From positions 2,480,001 through 2,544,000 of the forward strand of contig NC_065422.1 of the NCBI RefSeq assembly GCF_024362695.1: a stretch of DNA of 64,000 nucleotides. Direction: 5' to 3'. The stretch is from Pectinophora gossypiella. Taxonomy: Eukaryota > Arthropoda > Insecta > Lepidoptera > Gelechiidae. The notes under the pieces are model-generated. The model saw nothing but the letters and a program-made list of their open reading frames with translations. It was not told where the DNA came from and did no database searches. The stretch's first letter is position 1, and every line of letters begins with the position of its first letter. Position numbers and translations under genes: made by a program. Of the stretch, positions 40,918 to 51,700 are shown in pieces.

Positions 40918-43900
40918 CTACCCTGCTAGACCGCATGTGACGATGCTCATACAACTCCTAGAACCACCCTCGGGCTGAGCAGCCACAACATTTTTTTTCT
41001 TTTTACCATTGGCATCGTAGTGTTTTTCCTCCTGTGAAAGAAATAAAAGAAATAAGTTTAGTCAAGGTCATTCATTTCCGATTCCTGCCTAAAAACTCTT
41101 TCGAGGCTTTGTTTGACAAAGAATCCCCTCTACCCCAAGTCAAAAAAAAGAAAAAGTTTAGTCGACCCACCGCCATCGCGCGCGTAACATTGCGATAATT
41201 TTAAAAACTAAGTACCTACTTATAAAAAAAGTCTCTTAAAAGTGCATCAGAAGCATTGGAAACAGCAAATAAAAAAAGTCCTGTGAGTCGCTTTACCTTA
41301 AGTAGTCGGTATTTTATTTGAAAGTTTGCATTTTAAAATTGTACATTCTTATTTTTTTAACAAGTTTATAGACATGACTAGGCACATCATCCTGGCTGGC
41401 AGACGCGATATTTTAAAAAGTTAAATCTTAATTATGGCGTCGTCAGAAGACAGGGAGTGTCGGCGCCGTGCGTGTAGCACGACTTTAATTATTTGTATTT
41501 TGAACACATTTGACCATATAAGACCAAATTGACCAAATTGGAGATGTCCTTAGAAAAGGTTTAATACGATCTACTCTGAACCGGCGTGCGTGTATAAAGC
41601 GATTGATGAATGTGGAGGAAGCAAGAAAAGTGTGTCAGGATCGAAGCAAATGGAATTCTATAGTCTCTGCTTACCCCGGTGGGAAATAGGCGTGAGTTTA
41701 TGTATGTATGTATGTTGAGCAAAGTTCCCAAACGGCGATTTCCGCTACGGTGAGTCTCTTTACGGCAAGGAAAGGAAAGTCCCTTCCAATCAAAGTTCCC
41801 CAAACACACGATAGATGGCGTTGAACACTGTTAACGTGATAATTATTTATTTATTTATTGCAAAGCCACAGGTTATTATAAAAGGAGTTAAATAATTAAT
41901 AAAGTACAGGTGACAACCTGCAAGGGCACAGCAATTTAAAGTGTAGAGAGGCTACTAGATACAATAAAAAAAAAATAAATTATATTAGTGTTCTATTCTA
42001 TGTTAGTAAATTATTTATATAGTGTTAATATGTTAGTTAGTACTTATTATCTATAATATACATATTTTTCTCTACAATTAATCAATAATAGGAACTTTAC
42101 ATATTTTCTTTATCATTAAAAAAATTCTGAAATCGTATAATAACACTTATTTTCTAGGAATTGTTTTAATTTTTTTGATAAATAAAGAAGGATTTTTTAT
42201 ATTTTTTATGTATTTCGGTAGATGATTATATATTCTGATCACCATATGATGGGGGCTTGTCGCTACCAACTTCATCTTGGTAAAAGGTTTTATTATTTTA
42301 TTTTCATTTCGGTTATTTCTTTTACTATCATTCTCCATAAACGAATATAGTTCGGGGTGTTTATTTATGAATTTACTACTTTCTAATATATAAATACATG
42401 TAAGGGTCAATATTTTATGTTTTCTAAAATAGGCCCTACACGACTCTGTTTGTTTAATATTAGTTATTATTCTCACAATTTTTTTCTGGACAATAAAAAT
42501 ATCATCTACCTCACAGCAATTTCCCCAAACAATAATTCCATATGCGAGACGCGAGTATGCATGCATACGCGTAGTAGGCTGCCAAGGCCGTATTGAAGTC
42601 TGTTGCTCGTTTTAGCTGCAGGAGAGCATAAGTTACAGATGATAGTTTCTTTTTTAGGGATTGCAGGTGGGGTTTCCAAGTCAAGTTAGTATCTAGCTCG
42701 ATCCCTAACAGGATAGCACTTTCAACCAATTCAAGATTTGTATTTTTATACGTGTAGGATGGCAGTTGTAACGGCGTCTTTTGTGCAGGCTTAAATTGGA
42801 TGATTTTTGTTTTTTTGAGATTGAGTTCTAAGTTGTTCTCTTCTAACCAGGACTGAATTTGATTTAGGGTAGAATTCAATTTATGTATAAGTTCACCCGT
42901 ATTTGCACATGTTAATAATATAGAGATATCATCCGCGAAAACTACGCATGTTTCTGTTATTTTACTAGGAAGGCTGTTTATGTACAGGAGAAATGATACA
43001 CAACCCAAAACGCTACCTTGAGGGATGGAGGCATTTGATAGGACTCTATCAGATCTGATATATTCAATTTTACCTGTGCCATAATCAGTATTTTTTATTT
43101 CTACACATTGTGCGCGATTTTCGAGATAAGATTTAAACCATCGATGGGCTACGCCTCGGATACCTGATTTGTAAAGAATCTTCAATAACGTGGCATGACG
43201 AACTCTATCATACGCTTTACTCATGTCCAGTAGGAGGCCTACTGAATATTTCTTTTCATCAATATTTTCGTAGATTTTTTTCATGTATTTGTAGACTGCT
43301 AGGGTGGTGCAGCGGTTTTTCCTAAAGGCGTACTGGTTGTCATTTAAAATATTATATTTCTCTAAAAACTTATTTAAACGTGTTACCATAGCCGTTTCGA
43401 AAATTTTTGCTGATGTGGGAAGAAGAGTAACTGGTCGATAATTATTTATTTCAGTAGCCGGACCTTTTTTGTGGAAAGGTTTTATTAATGCTATTTTAAG
43501 AGCGTCTGGAAAAACACCTTCCAAAAACGATTGATTTATTAGCATTGCGTAAGGTAGAGTCAAGAGGTCAGCACATTTTTTAATAAGTTTTGGTGGGAGC
43601 TCATCTATTCCAAACGAGTTTTTATTTTTTAAGTTTCTTATAATGCGATTTACTTCCTTTGTTTCTACGGGGCTGAGAAAAAATGTGTTTAGAACCGATT
43701 CCATGTTATCTTGTGATTGTTGAGCTACTCTGCTACTACCTTCACTTCCGATAGATAAGAAAAAGTTATTAAATGTATTTGCAACTATACTTGGATCCTT
43801 TATCGTATTATTTGACATCTTTAAAGTAATATTTTTAGTGTTTTTAGCATTACTTTTATTTGTTTCGTTATTAATAATATTCCACGTACACTGCATTTTA

Positions 43901-46900
43901 TTGTCAGAGTTTTCGAATTTTTTCTTATTTAAGATTTTTTTAGATTTACTAATAGTCTTTTTCAGGAGTTTGCTGTATGCTTTATAATGGTTTCGCAAGA
44001 TTTTATTGTGAGTTTGTAGTGTCAGAAGTTTAAGGAGTCTTTTGTTGTGACAAGATGTTTTTAGACCATGTGTTAAGTATTTTATTTTCTTCGGTTTTGT
44101 TTTGTAATTAACGGTTATCTTAGGAATGTGTTTATCGAGTGCATTTTGAAGAATATTATTGAAAATATTATAGTTTTGGTTTATGTCGTAATCTGGATGG
44201 AAAATAGTCTCCCAGTTTATGTTAGCTATCTCTTTTTTAAATGGCTCTATGTTACAATCACTATAAATTCTCTTAACAACTGAAAACTTTTTAAGGTTAT
44301 GCTTTATAGATGGAATTGATAGAATAACACTCCTATGGTCTGAGAAGCCAAAATCATGTACGTTAGCTAATGCCTCTTTTTTACTAAAGTTTACGAAAAC
44401 CAAATCTATACACTTTGCACTGGTTTTAGTTATCCGCGTTGGTTGTGATACTTTTTGTTGGAAATTATAAGATAACATCAATGTAGACAATCTATTTTTT
44501 TCCCGTTTATCTAAGAAATTTATATTCATGTCTCCTGCCACAACAACATTTTTATCAATATCCTTTTTCTCTATTATTTTTAACAGTTTTTCCAAAGAGT
44601 TATAAAATACATCAATTTCCTGTCGACTATTCGGCCAGTACAAATTTATAATTAGTAAGTTATTTTTTGGTATCTCAATTGCACATATTTCAAATATCAT
44701 TTCTGTAGCTAGAGAGGATATATCTAAGCGTTCTCTATATTCCAAACAGTTTTTAATCAATATACATACACCTCCTCCATCATGTACTTCACGACAATAG
44801 GAGGCACCTAAGACATAGTTATTAATTCTTAATAGAGCTTGTTTTTCTTTATTTAGCCAGGTCTCGTTTAAACATACAATATCTAAATGAGGTTTTTCTT
44901 GCAGAAAATCTTCCAACAGGTGGATTTTATTTGAGATACTTTGCATATTTTGAATCATGATATTAAACTTAGTTTCGAAAGGTGTAGTTTGATTTGCTGG
45001 TACTAATGACGGTTTTACAATATTTTTCATTTGGTAACTGCGTCTCCGATAAGTAGTTTGATTGCGGGTCTGATGAAGTTCTGCCAGTTAAGTTTTCTTT
45101 TTTTCCTTCTAGTTGCTCTTTATTTTCTGTACATAGTTTTGGTGTATATTCTTTGCCATTAATAATCAGTCTATTTCCATGAAATATAGTATGCTTTCCT
45201 TCTTTTCTTGCTTCTTTCAGAATGTGTCTGAGTTTATTCCGTTCTCGCATAGTTTCGTCGTCATACAGCTCAGAAATTGCCAGTCCTGTATTCATAAAAG
45301 CTTGGCGGTTATATAGTAAGTAGTTCGTCATCCGCTTGCTTATGAGTTCAATAACTAATGGTCTACGGTTTCCTCTCCTTCCTAATCTTGTTAGATCTTC
45401 AATGTAGCCTTCCAAATTGACGTTCATAATGTCTCGAAATATGACAGAGATTCTGTTGTAGAGCTCGCTTTCCGGTTCCCAGGCCAACTCCTCCAAACCA
45501 TACAGGACAATTTTTTTGCTGAAGTCCATTTGCGAAGGGGTAAGGGGGTTGTTCTGGCAGGTTTTTTGTAGATTCTGTATCTGAATTTTTAATGCCTTGT
45601 TTTCGCTGTCGAGGTTGTTTATTCTTTTTTCTAGCTCTTTAATTTCCGCTTGGATCTGGTCTTCTTTTATAGTAATTGAGAAAAGTTTCTCATCTATATC
45701 TTGTTTTGCCTTTGACATAGAGCTTTTTATTTCTTCTTGGATCATCGCTCTCAGATCTGAATTTATTTTAGTAAGTATATTTAATTTTTGTTTCTCTAGC
45801 TTTTTGTCTAATAAATCACTTATTTGCTGTAGGGTTATTGTATTTGTAGTTTCAGTCGGAGGTTTAGAGAAGCGTGAATGGGTCCGCGTATTTCCAGAGT
45901 CAATGTGGCTGTCATCCTTAGAGCTGTCATCTAAAAATTCTTCGGTGGATGAATTGGCGATATCTACAGTCGGAGTATCTATTTTTGGTTTTCTATGGGT
46001 GACGTTCAAATGATCGGCAGATAAAATATTCAAGGAGCTGGATGGATTCGTGAGCTGTTTCACCGGTGTGTCGTCTGTTCTCTGTGCTCGTCGTTTAGCT
46101 GATCGGCATCCAGGACAGTTCCACACTCTGTCCAAATTATGTCTATTAGCTGAAAATTGTTCCTGCGTAAGGTTCAGACACTGGAAGTGATAGTATTTCG
46201 TACAATCCACACAGGTCAAGACATCACTGATGTTGATATGTTGTTTACACGCTTCACAGTTCCTCATTTTGTATGTATCTTTTGTTTATCAATTATGTTT
46301 TATAGTGGCTGTTTTATTTCTAATCGTGAAACCGATATCTCTTAGTAGGTACCTATTGGTCATTAGTTGTTCTAATGCAGTGATCTCTAATGGTGCATTA
46401 TAGCGTTACTGCTTCAGAAACTCTACACTAGATGGCGTTGAATAGATAGTGACATCTAGTTAAAATTTGTAGAAATACCCTTTCCGCTATTCGGCAATAG
46501 ATGGCGTTGAAATAGTGGTGACATCTAGTGGTCTTTTATAGAATTTCTCTTTCAGTTTCACAGCACTAGATGGCGTTGGCGTGAAAAAAATAGTGTTCTG
46601 TGATTGGTTATCCCCAGTGCTTATGGTTTTTAAAACAGACTCAACGGAACTTGATTATAATTTTATCATAAAAAGTACGTTTCACTGAGAGTTTTTGTCA
46701 TTTTATAATTGTTTTTATGTCTAGTAGACCCAGTAATTAATTTTTGGTACTAATCACAAAGTTCACTGTACTCAAAAGTCACTTAATACACCTCGATAAT
46801 AATCGAAAACATTGTCCAAAATAATTGTTTTACTGTATCACAAACACTTATGCATGGTTTTCACAACCAATTTTACAACACAGACACATTTCCGGCTTTT

Positions 46901-48637
46901 AAATTACACTTAAAGTATTTTTAATTACAAATTTATACGGACTCGATGTTTACAGTGCAGAGCTAGCGCCCTCTTTTCATTACCTATTTTCCCATTGCTG
47001 AGGTACATAATTATACAAAAATGTTTAATATTTGGATCACATTATGTATAGAATGATGTTGCTACCTATATTGCTTCTCTTTATTTGATCAGAATAATAA
47101 TGGATGGAAGTTGTAATTGTACCTTGGTGTAATAAAAAGGGACAGTCATCATTTATTCCCAAAAACAAAGATAAAAGATGCATAATGTCTGTTATCCATG
47201 AAATTAGAAGTTAAAAGAAATTAGAAGAATTAAAAAGAAAAAAGAAAGAAGAAGAATTAAAATTAGAAGAATTTGAAATTAGAAGTTTAAACGAAGAAAA
47301 AACTACCATCTATCTATTGTTACCACCTATCGTGTTTTTGGGGAACGCCGATTGGAAAGTCCCCCAGTGGCTTGACGTCGCGTCTGCCATTTGCTTGTTC
47401 AAGGCACAATTTTAATCACGCTACATGGGATAATATCTCCACTGAAACAATTGCATTTTTCAGATTGCACATGAGCGAGATGCCTATTTGATTCGGCCGG
47501 TTATTCTTTCTTTTTAAAATTGACAGTTGTCAATCATCTGTCCCTTTCCTTTTCAGCGAATAAGAAAATGACTACTATAACATAAAATAAATTTAGGTGT
47601 CTGCAGGAATCGAGGCCAATGATACCCTACCTCGATCAGCTCTCCGATCTTGTACTTGGCGAGGATGATCTTGGCGTCAGAGCTGTGGCCGCGGAAGTCT
47701 TTAGTGGCGTCTTTCCCGCCGGATTTCACAACCGTGTCTGGGCCGCCAGGGTGCTGAGGAAGCAACGAAAAGCATACCACAGGTAAGTGGACTTGGTAGA
47801 ATTAATTTGGAACCATTAGGATAGACTTGAATTTTTTCTGCGTTTGGAACTAAATCACAAATCCTAAATGGTACCAAATAAAAAGTATAAATGCTAATAA
47901 GGAACTTTCAAGTCCACGTTCTCAAAAAAAATAGATGGCGCTGTATACCTTTAACGTAATAACAACCTATTTTCTCATTGCTCGGGTAAATATGTACTTC
48001 TTTATTCAAAAATAGAATGTAATGGCAGAACCACATACAGCGTGTTAGTGACGTAACGGATACCAAAGGGGATGGTTCAGACCAAGATTCTGAGTTAATA
48101 TCAAGTGGAATTTTCCGTCGCAAAATTCATGATTTTATTTGTTTTTTAAATTATTTATAATTCTATACATACATACATAATTCACGCCTATTTCCCACCG
48201 AGGTAAGCAGAGACTATACAATTCCATTTGCTTCGATCCTGACACACTTCTCTTGCTTCTTCCACATTCATCAATCGTACACGCACGCCGGTTCGGAGTA
48301 GATCGTATAAAAATCGTGAATCGTGATTGTGTAATTCTATACTTTTGCGATGAAAATTCCACTTGATATTAACTCAGAATAATCAACTGAATGATCCCTC
48401 TCAGTATTCGTTACGATGCCAATTACAGCCCATACAAGTACATACGGTAGCCATACAAGTAGTTATGGGTGTTAGTGACACCATAAGGAATACTGAGCGG
48501 GATGAAAAGCACCTCACCTCATTTGGGTAGTCAGTGACATCATACACGGAGTCCTTGATGATCATCCACAGTGGGCTTCCATTTTTACCAGTGCATGTCG
48601 CCACGTCTGCCCGCGTGAACTGCTTCACGTCACCCAT
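40918..48637 (-). CDS. Cytochrome b5-like protein, downstream copy (three coding exons)
   Basis: The coding exons, in transcript order, are 48637-48518, 47753-47631 and 41031-40918 (40, 41 and 37 codons plus stop; 118 residues). Exon 1 starts MGDVKQFTRADVATCTGK and ends VYDVTDYPNE; exon 2 starts with the heme-binding HPGG; exon 3 starts EEKHYDANGKKKK and ends CMSIVTCGLAG. Junctions follow GT-AG and are phase 0. Heme iron ligands are the His of HPGG and the His of GHSSDAK. The product shuttles electrons in the b5 family; there is no hydrophobic tail anchor, so it is probably soluble or lipid-attached. Relative to the upstream paralogue two residues (DV) are missing immediately before GHS. An acceptor (TTTCAG) lies one base before the ATG, implying a non-coding first exon not located here. 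Introns are 764 and 6,599 bp; the second holds retrotransposon E2. Confidence 0.86.
41540..41712 (+). repeat. Family D: 3' end of an RTE-like element
   Basis: It encodes, with breaks, the tail ending DRSKWNSIVSAYPGGK and a stop, followed by (TATG)n (GTTTATGTATGTATGTATG). Other copies are at 48169-48331, 57058-57273, 59073-59190, about 59650-59745 and 63918-64000. Confidence 0.8.
42147..45030 (-). pseudogene. E2 ORF2, endonuclease/reverse transcriptase, frameshifted
   Basis: The first frame (45030-42511, 839 residues) holds an EEP endonuclease (FNIMIQNMQS near 25, LNETWL near 58, VVAGDMNINF near 160, FSDHRSVIL near 230) and an RT (NNYRPVTLLPTSAKIFE, LLDMSKAYDRVRHATLL, SIPQGSVLGCVSFLLYINSL, CVVFADDISILL). 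It ends prematurely in ...SRIWNYCLGKLL. The missing C-terminal 130 residues continue in another frame at 42566-42147 (SRLAYGIIVWGN ... PSLFIKKIKTIPRK). At the junction GCATGCAT replaces the GCAT expected from the flanking reading, a 4-bp tandem duplication that accounts for the shift. All catalytic motifs lie before the break. Confidence 0.9.
44969..46267 (-). CDS. E2 ORF1, PHD finger and coiled-coil protein
   Basis: The 432-residue protein starts MRNCEACKQHINISDVLTCV. Residues 4-55 have the Cys4-His-Cys3 order of a PHD finger (CEAC, CVDC, YYHFQC, WNCPGC). Residues 165-245 are strongly charged with heptad character, a likely coiled coil for ORF1 multimers. Residues 255-375 (KKIVLYGLEELAWEPESELY ... 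HTIFHGNRLIINGKEY) resemble the RNA-binding C-terminal half of L1-type ORF1 proteins. It overlaps ORF2 by 62 bp in another frame, so ORF2 is probably translated by reinitiation. The frame is intact. It differs in type from E1 ORF1, which is esterase-like. Confidence 0.9.
   Translation of the reverse strand: MRNCEACKQHINISDVLTCVDCTKYYHFQCLNLTQEQFSANRHNLDRVWNCPGCRSAKRRAQRTDDTPVKQLTNPSSSLNILSADHLNVTHRKPKIDTPTVDIANSSTEEFLDDSSKDDSHIDSGNTRTHSRFSKPPTETTNTITLQQISDLLDKKLEKQKLNILTKINSDLRAMIQEEIKSSMSKAKQDIDEKLFSITIKEDQIQAEIKELEKRINNLDSENKALKIQIQNLQKTCQNNPLTPSQMDFSKKIVLYGLEELAWEPESELYNRISVIFRDIMNVNLEGYIEDLTRLGRRGNRRPLVIELISKRMTNYLLYNRQAFMNTGLAISELYDDETMRERNKLRHILKEARKEGKHTIFHGNRLIINGKEYTPKLCTENKEQLEGKKENLTGRTSSDPQSNYLSETQLPNEKYCKTVISTSKSNYTFRN
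46425..46580 (-). repeat. Threefold 'AGATGGCG' leader repeat of E2
   Basis: TAGATGGCGTTGAATAG at 46430, TAGATGGCGTTGAAATAG at 46498 and TAGATGGCGTTGGCGTG at 46566 are spaced about 68 bp apart, with TGACATCTAGT between them. The motif resembles a YY1/Pho site and may be the internal promoter region of E2, by analogy with other LINE leaders. Confidence 0.6.
46985..47240 (+). repeat. Family T copy
   Basis: The landmarks ATTGCTGAGGTACATAATTA, ATATTTGGATCACATTATGT, ATTGCTTCTCTTTATTTGAT and AATAATGGATGGAAGTTGTA match the copy at 35756-36165. The THAP-like coding trace is frameshifted (TGTACCTTGGTGTAATAAAA). AG-rich low complexity follows to about 47300. Confidence 0.6.
47490..47622. mobile_element. 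Half MITE of family P abutting b5 exon 2
   Basis: CCTTTTCAGCGAATAAGAAA ... GTCTGCAGGAATCGAGGCCA is one arm of family P. Its outer end lies only about 8-10 bp from the splice donor of b5 exon 2 (donor GT at 47629-47630), inside intron 2. Confidence 0.75.
48027..48450. mobile_element. M1 MITE split by a family D insertion
   Basis: Arms are ACAGCGTGTTAGTGACGTAA ... GGAATTTTCCGTCGCAAAAT and, after the insertion, TTGCGATGAAAATTCCACTT ... TTCGTTACGATGCCAATTAC. Between them 48169-48331 is a minus-strand family D copy with TAATTCTATAC at both junctions (48158-48168, 48332-48342). It lies in intron 1 of the downstream b5 gene. Confidence 0.88.
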
Positions 48638-48690
48638 ACTGAAACCATCACGCCATCATCATAAACACGCTGGACAATGTAGGTTAAATC

Positions 48691-49150
48691 TTCTATCGTG
48701 TGGGTTGTGAGGTGAATTACCATCCTCATCAACCCTGGTGTCAAGCTGGCGTGCCTTTTGGTGGCAGATTGTCTGGGTAGCGATATGACTACGGTTTGTC
48801 TAGTTTATGTTTTGTTTCATCCAACCAAGAAAAATCAGCCAAATACAGGTTGTATTTCGCGGGTCGGATAGTCAGACAGGCAGTCGTTTCTGTAAAAATG
48901 CTTCTGTTAAATCTTCAAGTTCTGTAAGCGGACCGTCTCAAAACGGAATAACCCTAGGGAGATAAAGAAACTTAAAAAAGGGAAGCTAAAATTCGATTAG
49001 GTCTTTCCCTCGTAATGAGATTATAAGTACATAGGTACATTTTTTTTAGAGATCTCGATTGTCGTTTTTTATAAGGAAGTGAAAGAATTGGCCTTTGATA
49101 GACAAAAATGGAGAATGCTACACCGACAAGAGTGTAGGTAAATTAGTGAT
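48691..49150. repeat. Repeat fragments upstream of the b5 gene
   Basis: 48691-48750 is a SINE B tail (minus). 48820-48970 belongs to the 'AACCAGCC.AATACAGG ... AACGGAATAACCCTAGGGAG' repeat. 49060-49150 is an RTE tail remnant (TTGGCCTTTGATAGACAAAA, GAATGCTACACCGACAAGAG). The non-coding first exon of the b5 gene should lie upstream of 48641 but cannot be picked out. Confidence 0.6.
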
Positions 49151-49624
49151 GAGGATAATATTTTTAGGCATATGTTATGATGACTAAAGACCAATAAACA
49201 TAAGTACTTAAGTGTACACAATCACACATTTTTATCTCTACAACTATTTAACAATTGATAAATTAGCAATATTGTATAAACTTGTCTAATCTATGAAATA
49301 TTTATGTTGTATTTATGAACGATAACAATAAATTTTATTATACAAAACAGATAAAAATAATATTCGGTGACTAATAGGCTACTTTCCAACTAGTCAAATC
49401 AGTTACTTTTTACTAAAGGACGAAACGCGAAATTACTATGGAATTTGTATGAAAACGCAAAAAAAACGTGACAAAATGTCGCACTTGTTATTACATTTTT
49501 CTTTATTAAAAACGCGCCAGACTTTTTGCGCGTCGTGTGCGTTACTGCATATAATTCCATAGGTTATATTTTCACAGACTAAAAAGTGCGTCAATGGATA
49601 GTCTGTCGTCTGCGCAGGGCCTTA

Positions 49625-49952
49625 GTGTAAAGATCCGCGGATACGGATACGGATCTTTATTTTCTTAAAAAAAAAAGATTAAAGTTATAGTTATTTCATT
49701 GTTATAACAGTAATATTTTATCTCGCTTTCATTATAAAGATCTATCTATCTAAATGTTTGCAATATAAAGGTGCCAAATATTTGATTTTAAGAAATAAAA
49801 ACAATCTGAATGGAATTTTATAGGTTTTTATTTAATAAATCTACTTAATCACCTGAAAAAGATCCGCGTGAAAAGTAACGGACACGGATACGGATTTTTC
49901 TTTTACCTCGGATGTCCGCGGATACGGATACGGATATTCGGAACATCACTAA
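49625..49952. repeat. 'GGATACGGATACGGAT' repeat block
   Basis: GATCCGCGGATACGGATACG at 49634 and CCGCGGATACGGATACGGAT at 49917 bound about 300 bp of AT-rich sequence, with another GACACGGATACGGATTTTTC at 49882. The first block is self-complementary at its ends (AAAGATCC ... GGATCTTT). Probably a MITE, unclassified. Confidence 0.55.
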
Positions 49953-49959
49953 TTGTGAT

Positions 49960-50273
49960 ATTTGCGGACGAGTGGAGTGTAAAGTTGAATACTTGTATGG
50001 CGCGCGTTTCGCGTTCCCTTGGCCCTTCCAACAACTTTCTTCTATTCCGTGGTTTCAGCCATAGAATTCACTTATCACGCTGGTCTAATAGAAAGCTCAG
50101 TGAGGTTGCGATGGATGTACCTCTGACTACCATAATTGCGATATAGTCGCTCCCTGAGTACTTAAGAGATGAAACTAAAACGAATTTATTTATAAAAAAT
50201 CTAATAACAATGCTAATCAAAAAGAGTTATTATACTGTAGACGAATTTTTAAATGATAAGTTTTAATTTTAAT
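49960..50273 (+). pseudogene. RT C-terminal remnant of another LINE
   Basis: The last codons read KTNLFIKNLITMLIKKSYYT then VDEFLNDKF and a stop, parallel to the ends of E1 and the 28500 copy. The preceding stretch (GAATACTTGTATGGCGCGCG, then GAAAGCTCAGTGAGGTTGCG and 'CCTCTGACTACC') is repeated with differences at 54178-54260 and 54817-54900. Confidence 0.65.
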
Positions 50274-50361
50274 ACACATTTCCTCTCTTCCCTTCAACGT
50301 TGCTGTGTCCTACAGGGTCCATGTTATAGTTCCTATGCCTATGTAACACCCCATTGTACTA

Positions 50362-50440
50362 CATAACATAACATAACAAATACTTTATTGCACAAACAGG
50401 AAAAAACAAAATACAAAACAAAAGAGAAATAGAATACACA
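50362..50440 (-). repeat. 3' end of a Jockey-like LINE
   Basis: CATAACAAATACTTTATTGC at its left is the polyadenylation region on the minus strand; only the last bases before the tail are preserved. Confidence 0.5.
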
Positions 50441-50794
50441 TGGAATGCAATAAATAATTGAGAATTGAATTGAATTAAGAATTGAAGCTATTCACACGTA
50501 TCGTAGATAGTGAGCTATCTGAAGTGTTCACACTCAGTAAAGATAGCTATCTCGATACTAATGGTCACGTAAACTGATTATCATCAATGACATGACATGA
50601 TTTTGCACCGATACGATCCCATCCACCTTGTTCCAGTTAAGAATGTAAGGCTCGCGACCAGTAGGGCTAACAAGCGCAACGTGATAAAATTTTGTCAAGG
50701 TCGGTTATCGATTCCGACGATATAATTATGTCGTCTTGTCGACTGATGCTAATAAGTGAACAAAAATAAATCATGTCGTTCTGTTACGAACTAG

Positions 50795-51329
50795 ATAGAA
50801 TTCAAATTCAAATTCAAAAATATCTTTATTCAGTAGGTAACATAGTTACACTTTGAATCGTCAATTTTACATAACGAACGTCTTATCCGCCTAAAACTAC
50901 TGCAGATTCTCACAACCTGTATAGCCGGGGAAAAAAAGCTGCAAGAAAAACCTCGGCACAGGGCCCTAGACGTTCTTTAAAAAAATAAAAATAAACATAA
51001 AATATTGGTATACAATTGAGTAATTTAGCTGCCTAATATCAGTTCTCAGACAGTTAATCCCATGCATTCATATCTTCTAAATAATCACTAACTTTATAAT
51101 AACCTTTTTTGTAAAGTTTTTGTTTAACTACTGTCTTAAAACAGTTGAAAGGCAAATTCTGAATGTCAATGGGAATCTTATTGTAAAAAAGTATACATTG
51201 CCCCTTAAAAGATTTAGTAATCTTATGTAATCGACTGACTTGTAAAGCAAGTTTATTTTTATTCCTGGTATTAACAATGTGCCGATCGCTATTTTTTGCA
51301 AATAATCCTACCTATATGTTAGAACTAAA
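50795..51329 (-). mobile_element. 5'-truncated copy of E1 with target-site duplication
   Basis: TACGAACTAG flanks it (50785-50794 and 51330-51339). It contains the last 80 or so codons of ORF2, the stop (51055-51057), the uninterrupted 3' UTR and the (GAATTT)n tail. It differs from E1 at only a few positions over the shared coding part. It gives the empty site for the element at 6791-9135. Confidence 0.94.
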
Positions 51330-51339
51330 TACGAACTAG

Positions 51340-51700
51340 GTATTGCAATTGACAATTGCGCATATAAAAGTAAGTGCGCAATGCAAAAAATGACCCCAAT
51401 AATAATAATAATATGTGTGTTGTTACAATTGTAGTTGGATGGAATGTACTTGTTTATGTATTTTTATTTAATAAATAATTTATGATTAGAAAAAAAATGA
51501 CAAATATCAATAAGTATTGCTTTTTAGATGAATTGCTGCGATGTGGCCTTTTTAACCCCTCGGAGGTGGATTACCAAATTACCAACTTCTTCAACCCTGG
51601 TATCAGAGTTACTATTGAGCTGTCAAACGCCTTTAACATGTCTCATGTAACACCAAAAATACGTTGTTACATCAGTGAATAGTAACATTATTATAACCAT
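51340..51700. repeat. G5-type MITE fragment and SINE B fragment
   Basis: 51340-51400 and 51515-51560 carry TGACAATTGCGCATATAAAA, AAGTAAGTGCGCAATGCAAA and ATGAATTGCTGCGATGTGGC, the subterminal sequence of G5. 51565-51700 is a diverged minus-strand SINE B (ACCCTGGTATCAGAGTTACT, CAACACGT-like core lost). Confidence 0.6.

Larger units (their letters stand above)
41840..46600 (-). mobile_element. Non-LTR retrotransposon E2 (Jockey/CR1 type)
   Basis: It has two overlapping frames (ORF1 46267-44969, ORF2 45030-42147 with a frameshift), a 3' UTR and a tail of TAAA/TTAT repeats ending near 41840. The 5' limit is uncertain; the leader probably includes the repeated AGATGGCG motifs at 46425-46580. It sits in intron 2 of the downstream b5 gene, in the same orientation as that gene. 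No target-site duplication could be defined. Confidence 0.86.

Noticed and set aside
45597..46013. 138-codon frame on the plus strand over E2 ORF1
   Set aside because: It is antisense to a protein with a clear PHD finger and coiled coil; its composition (Ser/Phe/Ile) is the mirror of Lys/Glu-rich coding sequence.
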